From Roseinatronobacter sp. S2 (GTDB lineage: Bacteria; Pseudomonadota; Alphaproteobacteria; Rhodobacterales; Rhodobacteraceae), in the NCBI RefSeq assembly GCF_029581395.1, contig NZ_CP121113.1, positions 2,352,001-2,416,000 on the forward strand: DNA of 64,000 nucleotides. The letters are read 5' to 3'. The notes beneath the pieces were generated by a model that worked only from the letters and a program-made list of their open reading frames with translations, ran no database searches and was not told the origin of the DNA. Shown here piece after piece: positions 54,840-64,000 of this stretch (its first letter is position 1; every line of letters starts with the position of its first letter). A program made the translations under genes and the position numbers.

Positions 54840-56516
54840 TCACTGCTGCGGGATGGCAAAGACCGGCAACGTCGCGGGTGCGGCGGGTGCCGCTTGTTGC
54901 GGGGTCTGGCCGAATACCGCGTCGCGCAACAGGCTGTCACGTTCGGGCTGCATGGGCGCAAAGACCGCGCGTTTTGCCGGATCAAACCCCAACTCGAACC
55001 ACGCCAGCGCCAGATCATCACGCCTGGTCGCGCCAAACCCCTGAACCAGATGGTGGCCCATCAACTCGCCATAGGCGCGTTCTCCCAAAGTGGTCAGCAG
55101 CAACGCCGCACCAACGGCCACATCCATATTATCCTGACGATACCCCACGGCCAGACAAATGCGCGCTGTGTCAGTCAGCTGTTGCGGGCTCATGCCGGTT
55201 TGCAAAACGAATGCGCTGACAGATTGCATCACCTCGTCTTGGGGCTGGACCGACAGCGCCGAGACAAAAGGTTGCAGCGAAGGTGCAAATGCCATGCATT
55301 GCTCTGTAATCTGCGCTGCACTTACCCCCTGCACCTGCGCGATCAGTTCCTCGCCATCTGCCATGGCATAGGTGCGCGCAAGGCAGAACTGTTCATTCAG
55401 AACCTGTGACGCGTCGGTCATGGTGTCACGCGTGGCAAAGCCACCGTTGGCATTGGTCAGCAGGTTCACACGGTCACAATGCGACGCAAGCGACCGTTCA
55501 GCCGGAGCACCACCCCCAAAGAAATTGGGAATCGCGGGTGCAGCGGCGATTGTGGCACCAACATCAGAACCCGCATCAGGGTTGCGCGCGGCCGGCTGCG
55601 CCGATGGCACGGACAGCGCGACGTCAGTTGTGGGCGATGGCGCGGCGGGGACCGCCGGCTGGGCCGCGGCCACAGTCACCGGCTGTTGGGGCGCGCCCAA
55701 CTCGCATGTGCCCCGCGTGCAGGTGAACATGGCAGGTGTCACATTGAATGCCTGAAAATCGTTGCGCACATAGCCTTCGGGCGTCGATACGAACACTTGC
55801 ACCGTGCAGGCCTGCGCGCTGCACCAGAACGCACTGCCCGTTACCGATGTGTCCAGAATATAATCGGTGCGCCCGTCGCCATTCAGATCGGCAAGCTGGA
55901 TGAACCCTGCCCGCTGGACAAGCTGCGCAGCACTTGGGTCGGACGAGGCCGCGATTTCATCCACCGCGCTGGCCACCGCTGCTGGCAGCCCGTAATTTCC
56001 TGCACTTTGCGCAGGGCTGCGGCCCGACATCTCGTCGCGCACCACCAGCACCAGACCACGCAGCCCTTGCGGATGGCTGGACACGGTTTGCGCGACCTGT
56101 GGCCCGCCGGAAATGGCGCGTTGATGGGCCGTCAGCAAAATGTTTCGCTCAAATTCTGACAACTGCCCGGTGCCTGCGAAGCCCAGAAACGCCTGATATT
56201 CCGAAATCCCTGCACGCGATCTTGGCCCGATGGCACCGTCGGGCGTGCCCACATTCCAGCCAAAATGGTTCAGCGCAGTCTGCACGGACCGGTTCTGTTC
56301 GCGTTGCACATTGCTGACGGCGGGGCGCGGTGCGGTGCGCTGACGAACCTGCGGCTGCGCCCGCTGCGCGCGGTTGCGCTGGTCATTGGCGATCGCGCCG
56401 CCAATGATGCCCCCGATAATTCCCCCGACAATTCCTTCTTGCGCTTGCGCCTGATCGACAGGGAACGCCGCAGCGCTGATAGACAGCGCAGCTATTAGAC
56501 TATATCTGGCAAACAT
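54840..56516 (-). CDS. Secreted protein with glycine zipper and peptidoglycan-binding domain
   Basis: The 558-residue protein has a signal peptide ending QAQA, a glycine-zipper GGIIGGIIGGAIA (residues 30-45) that can insert in membranes, a peptidoglycan-binding domain 1-like segment (about 78-140, with FGWNVGTPDGAIGPRSRAGI) and a long Ala/Pro/Gln-rich remainder. An FG-GAP-like LADLNGDGRTDYILD stretch lies mid-protein. The role is unknown; an envelope structural protein is likely. ATG 56516 follows AGGAG. It is divergent from lipB. Confidence 0.8.
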   Translation of the reverse strand: MFARYSLIAALSISAAAFPVDQAQAQEGIVGGIIGGIIGGAIANDQRNRAQRAQPQVRQRTAPRPAVSNVQREQNRSVQTALNHFGWNVGTPDGAIGPRSRAGISEYQAFLGFAGTGQLSEFERNILLTAHQRAISGGPQVAQTVSSHPQGLRGLVLVVRDEMSGRSPAQSAGNYGLPAAVASAVDEIAASSDPSAAQLVQRAGFIQLADLNGDGRTDYILDTSVTGSAFWCSAQACTVQVFVSTPEGYVRNDFQAFNVTPAMFTCTRGTCELGAPQQPVTVAAAQPAVPAAPSPTTDVALSVPSAQPAARNPDAGSDVGATIAAAPAIPNFFGGGAPAERSLASHCDRVNLLTNANGGFATRDTMTDASQVLNEQFCLARTYAMADGEELIAQVQGVSAAQITEQCMAFAPSLQPFVSALSVQPQDEVMQSVSAFVLQTGMSPQQLTDTARICLAVGYRQDNMDVAVGAALLLTTLGERAYGELMGHHLVQGFGATRRDDLALAWFELGFDPAKRAVFAPMQPERDSLLRDAVFGQTPQQAAPAAPATLPVFAIPQQ

Positions 56517-56607
56517 CAGAATACTCCTGCTGAAATAACATGTCCTCACATTAGCGTGAGTTTTCGCACAGGCCCATCATTTTTTTGCTCGAATGCAAGA
56601 GGACCGC

Positions 56608-57288
56608 ATGACCACCGCCCCCGTCGAATGGCGCACCCTGCCCGGATTGTCGGATTACACCCAGACCCTGCGCGCCATGGAAGACCGCGTCGCGCGCATT
56701 GCCGCCGGTGACGCCACTGAGGCGATATGGCTGCTGGAACACCCGCCCCTGTATACCGCAGGCACCAGCGCACGCCCCGAGGACCTGACCGCCCCCGACA
56801 GGTTTCCGGTGTTCAATGCGGGGCGCGGCGGACAATATACCTACCATGGCCCCGGCCAGCGTGTCGCCTATGCGATGCTGGACCTGAACCGGCGCGGCCG
56901 CGACGTGCGGTGTTTTGTGCACCAGATGGAAGACTGGGTCATAGCCACGCTGGACCAGTTCGGCATTCGCGGCGAACGGCGCGCGGGCCGTGTGGGCGTC
57001 TGGGTCATGCGCCCCGACAAGGCCCCCAACCCCGACGGCACCGTGCGCGAAGACAAGGTTGCGGCCATCGGGATCAAACTGCGCCGCTGGGTCAGCTTTC
57101 ACGGGCTGTCCATCAATGTTGAACCCGACCTTGGGCATTTCGACGGAATCATCCCCTGCGGAATCAGGGAACACGGTGTCACATCGCTGGTCGATCTTGG
57201 GCTGCCGGTCACGCTGGAAGATGTCGATCTGGCGCTGCAACGGGCATTTGGGCAGGTCTTTGGCGACACACCGCCAGACTGCGCTTGA
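56608..57288 (+). CDS. lipB: Lipoate-protein ligase B (octanoyltransferase)
   Basis: The 226-residue enzyme transfers octanoyl from acyl carrier protein to lipoyl domains. Signatures are [13 protein letters not shown], the lysine in [17 protein letters not shown] and the catalytic cysteine in [17 protein letters not shown] 56608 follows AGAGGA; ATG 56593 would place that site inside the gene. It stands 234 bp before ctaD on the same strand. Confidence 0.96.
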   Translation: MTTAPVEWRTLPGLSDYTQTLRAMEDRVARIAAGDATEAIWLLEHPPLYTAGTSARPEDLTAPDRFPVFNAGRGGQYTYHGPGQRVAYAMLDLNRRGRDVRCFVHQMEDWVIATLDQFGIRGERRAGRVGVWVMRPDKAPNPDGTVREDKVAAIGIKLRRWVSFHGLSINVEPDLGHFDGIIPCGIREHGVTSLVDLGLPVTLEDVDLALQRAFGQVFGDTPPDCA

Positions 57289-57316
57289 TTCGCCGCGTCA
57301 ACATGTCACAGGCCCT

Positions 57317-57330
57317 TTGATCCAGATCAA
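57317..57330. promoter_or_regulatory. FNR/FnrL-type box TTGATCCAGATCAA
   Basis: A perfect match to the TTGAT-N4-ATCAA consensus lies 192 bp upstream of the ctaD start. FnrL in Rhodobacter controls terminal-oxidase genes by oxygen, so oxygen-dependent control of ctaD is likely. A possible -35 (TTGACG) begins 23 bp downstream of the box. Confidence 0.7.
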
Positions 57331-57352
57331 AAAAACCCGCATTTGCGACATA

Positions 57353-57382
57353 TTGACGTTGCCGAAACGCATGTCACATTCT
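57353..57382 (+). promoter_or_regulatory. Possible ctaD promoter
   Basis: TTGACG at 57353-57358 is a fair -35. An ACATTC/CATTCT -10 is weak at 17-18 bp spacing. The FNR box just upstream supports a promoter here. Confidence 0.3.
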
Positions 57383-57521
57383 AGAACCATGATATAGCGC
57401 CTGTGCGAAAACAGACATCTCTGAGCACGCAGGACGGACGACGCGCGGGCGGGAAAGCCACCCGTTTACGAAGGAAAGCAGTCGCGAACAACGCGACAGG
57501 AACCGGGAACTGGAGTAGCCA

Positions 57522-59189
57522 ATGGCCGACGCAGCCACCCATGATCACGGGCACGAAGACACCCGCGGGTTCTTCACCCGCTGGTTCATGTCCACGAATC
57601 ATAAAGATATCGGGATCTTGTATCTTTTTACCGCCGGTATAGTCGGCTTCATCGCAGTCGCATTCTCGATCTATATGCGACTGGAACTGATGGAACCCGG
57701 CGTTCAGTATATGTGCATGGAAGGTGCCAGCTTCACCGCACAGGATGAATGCACGCCCAACGGCCATATCTGGAACGTGCTGGTCACAGCGCACGGCATC
57801 CTGATGATGTTCTTCGTGCTGATCCCGGCGCTGTTCGGTGGTTTTGGCAACTACTTCATGCCGCTGCATATCGGTGCGCCCGACATGGCGTTCCCGCGCC
57901 TTAACAACCTGTCCTACTGGCTGTTCGTTGCGGGTTCGGCACTGGCCGTCGCATCAGTTCTGTCGCCGGGCGGAAATGGCCAGCTTGGGTCGGGCGTCGG
58001 CTGGGTTCTGTACCCGCCGCTTTCCACCAATGAAGCGGGCTATTCCATGGACCTTGCGATTTTCGCAGTCCATGTGTCGGGCGCATCCTCCATTCTGGGG
58101 GCCATCAATATTATCACCACATTCCTGAACATGCGCGCACCGGGCATGACCCTGTTCAAAGTGCCGCTGTTTGCCTGGTCGATCTTCATCACCGCATGGA
58201 TGATCCTGCTGGCGCTGCCGGTTCTGGCAGGTGCGATCACGATGCTGCTGACAGACCGGAATTTCGGCACCACCTTCTTTGATCCCGCAGGTGGCGGCGA
58301 TCCGATCCTGTATCAGCACATCCTGTGGTTCTTTGGTCACCCGGAAGTGTATATCATTATCATTCCCGGCTTCGGCATCATCAGCCATGTGATTGCGACC
58401 TTCTCGCGCAAGCCCATCTTTGGTTATATGCCCATGGTCTGGGCGATGATCGCGATTGCGGTTCTGGGCTTCATCGTCTGGGCACACCACATGTATACGG
58501 TGGGCATGTCGCTGACGCAGCAGACCTATTTCATGATGGCAACCATGGTGATCGCGGTGCCTACCGGCATCAAGATCTTCAGTTGGATCGCAACTATGTG
58601 GCGCGGGTCGGTGTCGTTTGAAACGCCCATGCTATGGGCGTTCGGGTTCCTGTTCCTGTTCACTGTGGGCGGGGTTACAGGTCTGGTTCTGTCACAGGCC
58701 CCCATCGACCGCATCTATCACGATACCTATTATGTGGTGGCGCATTTCCATTATGTGATGTCACTGGGGGCGGTGTTCGCATTGTTCGCAGGGATCTACT
58801 TCTGGATGGGCAAAATGTCGGGGCGGCAATACCCCGAATGGGCAGGCAAGCTGCATTTCTGGGCCATGTTCATCGGTGCCAACATCACCTTCTTCCCGCA
58901 GCACTTTCTGGGCCGTCAGGGTATGCCGCGCCGCTATATCGATTACCCTGAAGCCTATGCGCTGTGGAACTACATCAGCTCCATCGGGGCGTTCATCAGC
59001 TTTGCATCCTTCCTGTTCTTCATCGGCATCGTGTTCTACACGCTGAAATTCGGCCGCCGCGTGACGGAAAAGAACTACTGGAACGAGCATGCGGACACGC
59101 TGGAATGGACCCTGCCCTCGCCCCCGCCCGAGCACACGTTCGAGCAGCTTCCCAAGCGCGAGGACTGGGACAGAGCGCCCTCGCATTGA
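57522..59189 (+). CDS. ctaD: Cytochrome c oxidase subunit I (aa3 type)
   Basis: The 555-residue protein has twelve membrane segments and the haem-copper ligands: THDH-type start, [10 protein letters not shown] (haem a His), WFFGHPEVY (CuB His and cross-linked Tyr), AHHMYTVGM (two CuB His) and [11 protein letters not shown] (both haem irons). Proton-channel residues are in [18 protein letters not shown], cut here for length. It is the catalytic subunit of the proton-pumping oxidase. It is not followed by ctaC/ctaE, as in Rhodobacter where subunit I stands apart. GGAG lies before the ATG. Confidence 0.98.
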   Translation: MADAATHDHGHEDTRGFFTRWFMSTNHKDIGILYLFTAGIVGFIAVAFSIYMRLELMEPGVQYMCMEGASFTAQDECTPNGHIWNVLVTAHGILMMFFVLIPALFGGFGNYFMPLHIGAPDMAFPRLNNLSYWLFVAGSALAVASVLSPGGNGQLGSGVGWVLYPPLSTNEAGYSMDLAIFAVHVSGASSILGAINIITTFLNMRAPGMTLFKVPLFAWSIFITAWMILLALPVLAGAITMLLTDRNFGTTFFDPAGGGDPILYQHILWFFGHPEVYIIIIPGFGIISHVIATFSRKPIFGYMPMVWAMIAIAVLGFIVWAHHMYTVGMSLTQQTYFMMATMVIAVPTGIKIFSWIATMWRGSVSFETPMLWAFGFLFLFTVGGVTGLVLSQAPIDRIYHDTYYVVAHFHYVMSLGAVFALFAGIYFWMGKMSGRQYPEWAGKLHFWAMFIGANITFFPQHFLGRQGMPRRYIDYPEAYALWNYISSIGAFISFASFLFFIGIVFYTLKFGRRVTEKNYWNEHADTLEWTLPSPPPEHTFEQLPKREDWDRAPSH

Positions 59190-59212
59190 CAGCACGAAGC
59201 AAGGCATAAGCA

Positions 59213-59749
59213 ATGCCAGCATCATGGACGATAACACCAAAGGCCCCGGGCACTCCGCCCGGGGCCTTTGCGTTGGCCACCGCAGCAGGTGCTGAATACC
59301 AGCTTCACCTGCGGCCAAATATTTCCATGGGCAACCGTGGCTTTGTCCGTGTCATCGGGCTAAGCGCGTTTTTCCTTGCTTTGCCGTTGATCGGTGTTCT
59401 GGGCACACCGGTTCTGTGGGGGTTATTGCCGTTTCTGGGCGTGGCGCTTTGGGCCTTGTGGTATGCGCTGATGCGCAACCGCACCGATCGCGAGTCGTTG
59501 CAAGAAACCTTGCGCCTGACGCGCGACGAAATCGAACTGACCCATATCACGCCCCGCCAGCCCCCGCAGCACTGGCAGGCCAACCCGTTCTGGGTGCAAA
59601 TTTCGCTGAGGGAAAAGGGCGGTCCGGTCGAGAATTACCTGACCCTGCGCGGTGGCGGGCGCGAAGTGGAACTTGGGCGGTTCCTAAGCCCCGAAGAACG
59701 CGCAACGCTGCATGATGACCTGTCGCGCGCCCTACGCCACTTGCGATAG
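59213..59749 (+). CDS. DUF2244 membrane protein (start uncertain)
   Basis: The 178-residue product has a short N-terminal region, two membrane segments (about residues 48-66 and 70-86) and a DUF2244 domain starting LRPNISMGNRGF and ending near the C-terminus. Members often lie near cytochrome c oxidase genes; function unknown. The start at ATG 59213 places a terminator-like hairpin (59239-59269) inside the coding sequence, so TTG 59273 may be the true start, giving a domain-length protein of 158 residues. Confidence 0.78.
   Translation: MPASWTITPKAPGTPPGAFALATAAGAEYQLHLRPNISMGNRGFVRVIGLSAFFLALPLIGVLGTPVLWGLLPFLGVALWALWYALMRNRTDRESLQETLRLTRDEIELTHITPRQPPQHWQANPFWVQISLREKGGPVENYLTLRGGGREVELGRFLSPEERATLHDDLSRALRHLR
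59239..59269 (+). terminator. Hairpin after ctaD, inside the DUF2244 5' end
   Basis: AAAGGCCCCGGG (59239-59250) pairs perfectly over 12 bases with CCCGGGGCCTTT (59258-59269). It lies 49 bases beyond the ctaD stop and could terminate or protect the ctaD message. Confidence 0.6.
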
Positions 59750-59788
59750 GGCAATTCCGATCAATCGGGCCGGGCCGTTTGGGTAGTA

Positions 59789-60020
59789 TTGGCCTTTTGC
59801 TGCCCTTCACACTTGAACAAAGCCCGCGCCAGCGGTGGGCCGGGGTCTGCCGGTCCGACGCCAGTGAAGTTCACTTTATGCAGGCGGCATACTCCTGACT
59901 TCTAAGGATTGAATCACCATCAGCGAAATCGGCAGGCCGCGGGACGGCCCACCGATGGCGCGGCGGCCTGCGGCCTTGATTCCGCGCCTTGGGAAGCTCC
60001 CCAATGGCCGCTTCAGGCCA
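59789..60020 (-). repeat. MITE-like intergenic repeat, copy F (inverted, hybrid ends)
   Basis: The left end is of the TTGGCCTTTTGC type and the right end of the CTTCAGGCCA type, so the copy combines the two terminal variants of the family. The inner inverted repeat (GCGCCAGCGGTGGG and CCCACCGATGGCGCG) is intact. It lies in the 344-bp gap between the convergent DUF2244 and amidase genes. Confidence 0.85.
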
Positions 60021-60093
60021 GAAAATCCGAACGAAAGCACCATAGGTGCGGGACAAAACACTGTCGGACCTACCAAACAGCAAGCATCAAATC

Positions 60094-60756
60094 CTACCGA
60101 CGCGCGGCGATAATCCCGTCGGCCACGGCGGTCGCGCGCATCCGGTCTTGCGCGCATTCGGGCCCCTGCCCCCATGGCCTGAACCGCAGGCGAAAAGCTT
60201 GCAGGCGCTTGTCGGGTGCAGCATCAGGGTAGCCGATCGCATCAAGACTGTCGCGCAACGGGCGGTCCTGCCCCAACCCTTCGGGCCAAAGCGCCAGTCC
60301 TTGCAGCGCCAGTCTGCGCCAGTCAAACCGCGCGCCGGGGTCTTCCTTGCGGTCCGGGGCCATATCCGAATGCGCAATCACATTCACAGGGGGAATGTCC
60401 CACCGTGCAAGTATTTGGCGCAACAGGGCTTCCAACGCAGTCATTTGCACATGTGAAAACGGCCTGTCGCCACGATTGGCCAATTCAACCCCGAGAGAGC
60501 GCGAATTGACATCAGGCATCCCACACCACTGACCGGCCCCTGCATGCCATGCGCGCTGGTCTTCAGCCACCAATTGAAACAACGCGCCCTGCGGCGAAAT
60601 CAGGTAATGGGCCGACACTTCGAACGCGGGATCACACAGACGCTGCAACGCGGCCTGCGTGGTTTTCATGCCGGTATAATGCAGCACAACCAGTTCAGGT
60701 TGCAACCCACCGCGCCGGGGCCCGAAATTCGGCGAGGGGTGCCACTCTGACGCCAT
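60094..60756 (-). CDS. N-acetylmuramoyl-L-alanine amidase (AmpD-like)
   Basis: The 220-residue protein is an amidase_2/AmpD-type zinc enzyme: VVLHYTGMKTTQAAL (zinc His), SAHYLISPQG, NSRSLGVELANRG and AHSDMAPDRKEDPG (zinc His and Asp). No signal peptide is seen, so it probably recycles muropeptides in the cytoplasm. It is six bases from the upstream lipoprotein gene. Confidence 0.92.
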   Translation of the reverse strand: MASEWHPSPNFGPRRGGLQPELVVLHYTGMKTTQAALQRLCDPAFEVSAHYLISPQGALFQLVAEDQRAWHAGAGQWCGMPDVNSRSLGVELANRGDRPFSHVQMTALEALLRQILARWDIPPVNVIAHSDMAPDRKEDPGARFDWRRLALQGLALWPEGLGQDRPLRDSLDAIGYPDAAPDKRLQAFRLRFRPWGQGPECAQDRMRATAVADGIIAARR

Positions 60757-60762
60757 CTGAAC

Positions 60763-61557
60763 CTATTGACGCGCGCGCACAGACGTTGCGGCCTGACGGA
60801 ATGGCGTCGGGTCCCACCAGCACGCAAAACCATCCCCATCGGGGTCCATATGGTTGGGGTCGCGTTCCGGCCCGCCTGCCATCAGAAATGCATCCTGCGC
60901 CAGATCCTGCGTTGCGAATTGCGAACAGGCCGCTTCCCAGCGTTGCCAGCGCAGCGGGTGGCGGCGGGTATAGCGCTGCTCGCCGACATTGTGGCGTGTG
61001 GACAGGGCATAGACAAACAGGTTTGGCCCGTCGCCGGTGCCGATTTCATCCTGACTGACGCGCACCTGCGGAACATGATCGCGGGTCACAACGCGGTTTT
61101 GCTGCGGCGTGCCAAAGGGTTGCGGGGTAAATTGCTGGTCACTGACGCCCACGCTGCCGCTGGCAGGTGCCTGCGTTTGCGTTTGGGTTTGGGGCGCCGC
61201 GCTGGCGGTTTCAAACTGGCCCGTGGGCTGTTGCTGGCCTTGCGTTGCAGGCACAGGCTGACCACCGCGCAGCGCCGCGACCGCTTCGGCACCAATGGTG
61301 TCGCCCGTGCGCGTTTGCTGGGGGGTGGATTGTTGCTGCGATGCAAATTGCGGGCCAGCGCCCTGCCCTTGCGCGGCCTGTTGCCGCCGGATGCGTGACA
61401 GTTCTTCCTGCGCACGCATGTATTGCGCATAATCGCTGAAACCGACACCACGGCCAGTCGCGTCAACCACGTTGGAATAAGGTGGTGCCGTGTCACACGC
61501 AGCAAGCGTGATCAGCGCGGCCAGTGCCACAACGGGAGCAAGGGAAATTCGTGTCAC
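60763..61557 (-). CDS. Lipoprotein with C-terminal Excalibur-like domain
   Basis: The 264-residue protein has a lipoprotein signal with lipobox LAAC, a Gln/Thr-rich low-complexity middle (about 60-140) and a C-terminal Excalibur-type block DPNHMDPDGDGFACWWD that may bind calcium. The start is GTG 61557, preceded by GAGG; ATG 61599 is an alternative giving a poor signal peptide. Function is unknown. The downstream gene encodes an envelope amidase. Confidence 0.82.
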   Translation of the reverse strand: MTRISLAPVVALAALITLAACDTAPPYSNVVDATGRGVGFSDYAQYMRAQEELSRIRRQQAAQGQGAGPQFASQQQSTPQQTRTGDTIGAEAVAALRGGQPVPATQGQQQPTGQFETASAAPQTQTQTQAPASGSVGVSDQQFTPQPFGTPQQNRVVTRDHVPQVRVSQDEIGTGDGPNLFVYALSTRHNVGEQRYTRRHPLRWQRWEAACSQFATQDLAQDAFLMAGGPERDPNHMDPDGDGFACWWDPTPFRQAATSVRARQ

Positions 61558-61589
61558 GTTATTTGTGCCTCGGACAGTTTTGCCAGAAC

Positions 61590-63071
61590 TTACCACCATT
61601 TCGCAGGTTTGGAAACAAATCCGGCGGCCCCCTCAAGAACATGTGCGGTCTTCAGCAACTCGCCTTCTTCCCAGGGGCGGCCAATCAACTGCAACCCCAG
61701 CGGCAGGCCCTGCGCATCCAGCCCGGCAGGCAGGGCAATGCCCGGCAGACCGGCCAGATTGACCGTGACCGTGAACACGTCATTCAGATACATCTGCACG
61801 GGGTCGGCATTGGCCATTTCGCCCAAGCCAAACGCGGCGGACGGGGTTGCGGGGGTCAGAATGGCGTCGATACCATCGGCAAACACCGTGTCGAAATCGC
61901 GTTTGATCAGGCTGCGCACCTTGCGCGCGCGGTTATAATACGCGTCATAAAACCCCGCCGACAGCACATAGGTGCCTATCATCACGCGGCGCTGCACTTC
62001 GGCCCCGAACCCTTCGGCGCGGGTTTTCTCATACATCTGGGTAATGCCGTCGCCTGCCGCCAGTTTCGCGCGGTGGCCGTAACGCACCCCGTCATACCGC
62101 GCCAGATTGCTGGACGCTTCGGCAGGGGCAATAACATAATAGGCAGGCAGCGCGTATTTCGTATGCGGCAGCGAGATATCAACGATTTCGGCGCCTGCAT
62201 CACGCAGCATATCGGCCCCTTTGGACCAAAGCGCTGCAATTTCGGCGGGCATGCCGTCGATCTGGTATTCGCGCGGGATGCCGATTTTCTTGCCGCGAAT
62301 ATCACCTGTCAGCATTGCCTCAAAGTCCGGCACTGGCAGGTCTGCGCTGGTCGAATCCTTGGCATCATGGCCGCACATTGCCTGTAGCATGATGGCCGCA
62401 TCGCGCACGGTTTTTGTCATCGGTCCCGCCTGATCCAGGCTGGACGCAAAGGCCACAATCCCCCAGCGCGAACAACGCCCATAGGTGGGTTTAATCCCCA
62501 CAGTGCCGGTAAATGCGGCAGGCTGCCTGATGGACCCGCCCGTGTCCGTGCCGGTGGCTGCAAGGCACAGATCCGCCGCGACCGCTGCCGCCGACCCGCC
62601 CGATGAGCCCCCCGGTGTCAGGTCGCGATCATCTGTTTTCCACGGGTTGATCACATTGCCATAGACAGAGGTTTCATTGCTGGACCCCATGGCAAATTCA
62701 TCCATGTTCAGCTTGCCCAGCATGACCGCGCCCGCATCACGCAACTGCGCCGAAACGGTCGATTCGTATTCGGGGCGAAAGCCGTTCAGAATGCCGCTGG
62801 CCGCCTGTGACGCCACGCCTTCGGTGCAGAACAGATCCTTGATGCCCACGGGAATGCCGCACATTGCCGGTGCATCACCTTGCTGAATGCGCGCATCCGC
62901 CGCCTTCGCGCGCTCCAGCGCCAGATCGGGGGTTTTATGCACAAAGGCGTTTAAGGCGTCGGCACCGTCGATGGCGCGCAGGCAGGCTTCGGTCAGATCA
63001 ACCGATGTTACGTCACCTGCACGCAACCGGTCGCGCGCGTCAGCAAGCGTCAATTTGTTCAGATCGCTCAT
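61590..63071 (-). CDS. gatA: Aspartyl/glutamyl-tRNA amidotransferase subunit A
   Basis: The 493-residue amidase has the Ser-cisSer-Lys triad in [23 protein letters not shown] and [13 protein letters not shown]. It hydrolyses glutamine to amidate mischarged Glu-tRNA(Gln) or Asp-tRNA(Asn). Its start overlaps the gatC stop by four bases (ATGA). gatB is not adjacent. Confidence 0.98.
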   Translation of the reverse strand: MSDLNKLTLADARDRLRAGDVTSVDLTEACLRAIDGADALNAFVHKTPDLALERAKAADARIQQGDAPAMCGIPVGIKDLFCTEGVASQAASGILNGFRPEYESTVSAQLRDAGAVMLGKLNMDEFAMGSSNETSVYGNVINPWKTDDRDLTPGGSSGGSAAAVAADLCLAATGTDTGGSIRQPAAFTGTVGIKPTYGRCSRWGIVAFASSLDQAGPMTKTVRDAAIMLQAMCGHDAKDSTSADLPVPDFEAMLTGDIRGKKIGIPREYQIDGMPAEIAALWSKGADMLRDAGAEIVDISLPHTKYALPAYYVIAPAEASSNLARYDGVRYGHRAKLAAGDGITQMYEKTRAEGFGAEVQRRVMIGTYVLSAGFYDAYYNRARKVRSLIKRDFDTVFADGIDAILTPATPSAAFGLGEMANADPVQMYLNDVFTVTVNLAGLPGIALPAGLDAQGLPLGLQLIGRPWEEGELLKTAHVLEGAAGFVSKPAKWW

Positions 63072-63358
63072 TCGACCACCTTCGGGACTGCAAAAAAACC
63101 TTCGCGCGCATCGGGGGCATTGGACAGGATGCGCGCCTGAACATCGCCATCTGTGACCACATCCGCGCGGCGTTTCAACCGCATCGGCGTCACCGACGTC
63201 ATCGGCTCCACGCCATCCACGTCGACTTCGTTCAATTCTTCCATAAAGGTCAGAATACGCGACAGGTCCTGCGCCAGCGCGGGCAGGTTTTCATCAGGAA
63301 CGGCAATGCGCGCCAGATGGGCGACCTTGCGCGCGGTTTCCAGATCGATTTCGGACAT
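63068..63358 (-). CDS. gatC: Aspartyl/glutamyl-tRNA amidotransferase subunit C
   Basis: The 96-residue protein has the GatC pattern [16 protein letters not shown] at the start and [20 protein letters not shown] in the middle, cut here to [18 protein letters not shown]. It stabilises GatA in the complex. ATG 63358 follows GGAG. It is the upstream member of a gatC-gatA pair. Confidence 0.96.
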   Translation of the reverse strand: MSEIDLETARKVAHLARIAVPDENLPALAQDLSRILTFMEELNEVDVDGVEPMTSVTPMRLKRRADVVTDGDVQARILSNAPDAREGFFAVPKVVE

Positions 63359-63436
63359 GATGGCTCCGGCTTGCACAGGGATACACGGGGGTTCATGCGC
63401 GGTTTAGCGGGATGGGCCGTGGGGTGCAAGCGGCGC

Positions 63437-63471
63437 GACATGGCAAGGCGATATTCACGCCCCGCCATGTC
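63437..63471 (-). terminator. Hairpin downstream of cysC
   Basis: GACATGGC (63437-63444) pairs with GCCATGTC (63464-63471), with an inner GGCG/CGCC pair across a small loop. It lies 10 bases beyond the cysC stop; no T-run follows on the coding strand. Confidence 0.4.
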
Positions 63472-63480
63472 CTTTTCAGA

Positions 63481-64000
63481 TCACGGGATCAGCTTCGAGA
63501 TGATCAGATCAGCCGCCGCATCCGGTGTCATGCGGGTGGTGTCTATGCGGATTTCCGGCGCATCAGGGGCTTCATAGGGGGAATCGATCCCGGTAAAGTT
63601 TTTCAACTGCCCCGCGCGCGCTTTCGCATAAAGGCCCTTCACATCGCGTTTTTCGGCCTCTTCCAGGGGGGTATCCACGAACACTTCGACGAATTCGCCC
63701 GCAGGCAGCATGGACCGCACCATGTCACGTTCCGACCGGAAGGGCGAGATAAACGCCGTAATCACAATCAGCCCCGCATCGGCCATCAGCTTGGCCACTT
63801 CGCCCACACGGCGGATGTTTTCGACACGGTCCGCTTCGGTAAAGCCCAAATCCTTGTTCAGGCCATGGCGCACGTTATCCCCGTCCAGCAGGAAAGTATG
63901 CCGGTTCATACGCGCAAGTTTCTTTTCCACCAGATTGGCGATGGTCGATTTCCCCGACCCTGACAACCCCGTCATCCACAGAACCAGCGGCTTCTGGTTC
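63481..64000 (-). CDS. cysC: Adenylylsulphate kinase, 5' end beyond the window
   Basis: The visible 172 residues contain the P-loop GLSGSGKST and further APS kinase blocks [26 protein letters not shown] and [18 protein letters not shown]. It phosphorylates APS to PAPS. The frame is open to the window edge upstream (KPLVLWMTG), so the start is outside. It may be a stand-alone cysC or the C-terminal domain of a CysN-CysC or Sat-CysC fusion; the window cannot tell. Confidence 0.93.
   Translation of the reverse strand, partial: NQKPLVLWMTGLSGSGKSTIANLVEKKLARMNRHTFLLDGDNVRHGLNKDLGFTEADRVENIRRVGEVAKLMADAGLIVITAFISPFRSERDMVRSMLPAGEFVEVFVDTPLEEAEKRDVKGLYAKARAGQLKNFTGIDSPYEAPDAPEIRIDTTRMTPDAAADLIISKLIP

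Noticed and set aside
1..64000. CRISPR array, integrase, transposase or prophage genes
   Set aside because: No regularly spaced direct repeats and no recombinase, capsid or Cas motifs were found; tRNA-Gln and tRNA-Leu are not flanked by partial duplications that would mark an integration site.

Overview
The window looks like chromosomal DNA of an alphaproteobacterium of the Rhodobacterales (Rhodobacteraceae/Roseobacter type). Support comes from GC-rich coding sequence, a methylsuccinyl-CoA dehydrogenase of the ethylmalonyl-CoA pathway, the alphaproteobacterial lipoprotein BamF (DUF3035) beside lspA-purH, an RpoH-type sigma factor, an SDHAF4/DUF1674 protein, an endonuclease-type MutL and a perfect FNR-type box ahead of ctaD. 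Species assignment is not possible from sequence alone.

Layout. 0-6 kb: Sel1-repeat protein, a conserved hypothetical, xthA, a TPR/beta-barrel (Slam-like) outer-membrane protein, a PilZ protein and a LysR regulator. 6-11.8 kb: a compact valine-catabolism operon (mmsA, acyl-CoA dehydrogenase, 3-hydroxyisobutyryl-CoA hydrolase, mmsB), then a Crp/Fnr regulator with a small DUF2892 membrane protein, then tRNA-Gln. 12-21.5 kb: GntP-type permease, DCC-family protein, AlkB, glyoxalase I, mutY, a DciA-like protein, a DsbA-like protein, a CaiB/BaiF CoA-transferase, an outer-membrane barrel, a YqaA-like and a TauE-like membrane protein. 21.8-35.9 kb: mcd, rmuC-mutL, an M16 protease pair, bamF-lspA-purH, a heparinase-like protein, rsmB and an SDHAF4 homologue. 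36.6-45.6 kb: rpoH, rluD with a divergent small membrane protein, then a lower-GC islet (acidic coiled-coil protein, atypical receiver, XRE regulator), then rpoD-dnaG. 45.7-64 kb: periplasmic msrB, a TerB-like gene, glutamate dehydrogenase, TetR, a spermidine/putrescine-type ABC transporter, tRNA-Leu, a peptidoglycan-binding protein, lipB, ctaD, DUF2244, an AmpD-like amidase, an Excalibur lipoprotein, gatCA and a truncated cysC.

Most genes are housekeeping. Several work together: the mmsA-mmsB block takes isobutyryl-CoA towards propionyl-CoA, and Mcd may feed the same propionyl-/methylmalonyl-CoA pool. mutL and mutY are repair genes. BamF, LspA and the many lipoproteins belong to envelope biogenesis. 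rpoH and rpoD lie 4 kb apart.

The most unusual content is not protein coding. A family of about 225-bp elements with terminal inverted repeats and a nested fold (seven copies, one internally deleted, one cut by the window edge) sits almost only between the 3' ends of convergent genes. A second, 104-bp repeat fills one convergent gap so exactly that it contributes to both stop codons. No transposase, CRISPR array, rRNA or phage gene was seen.
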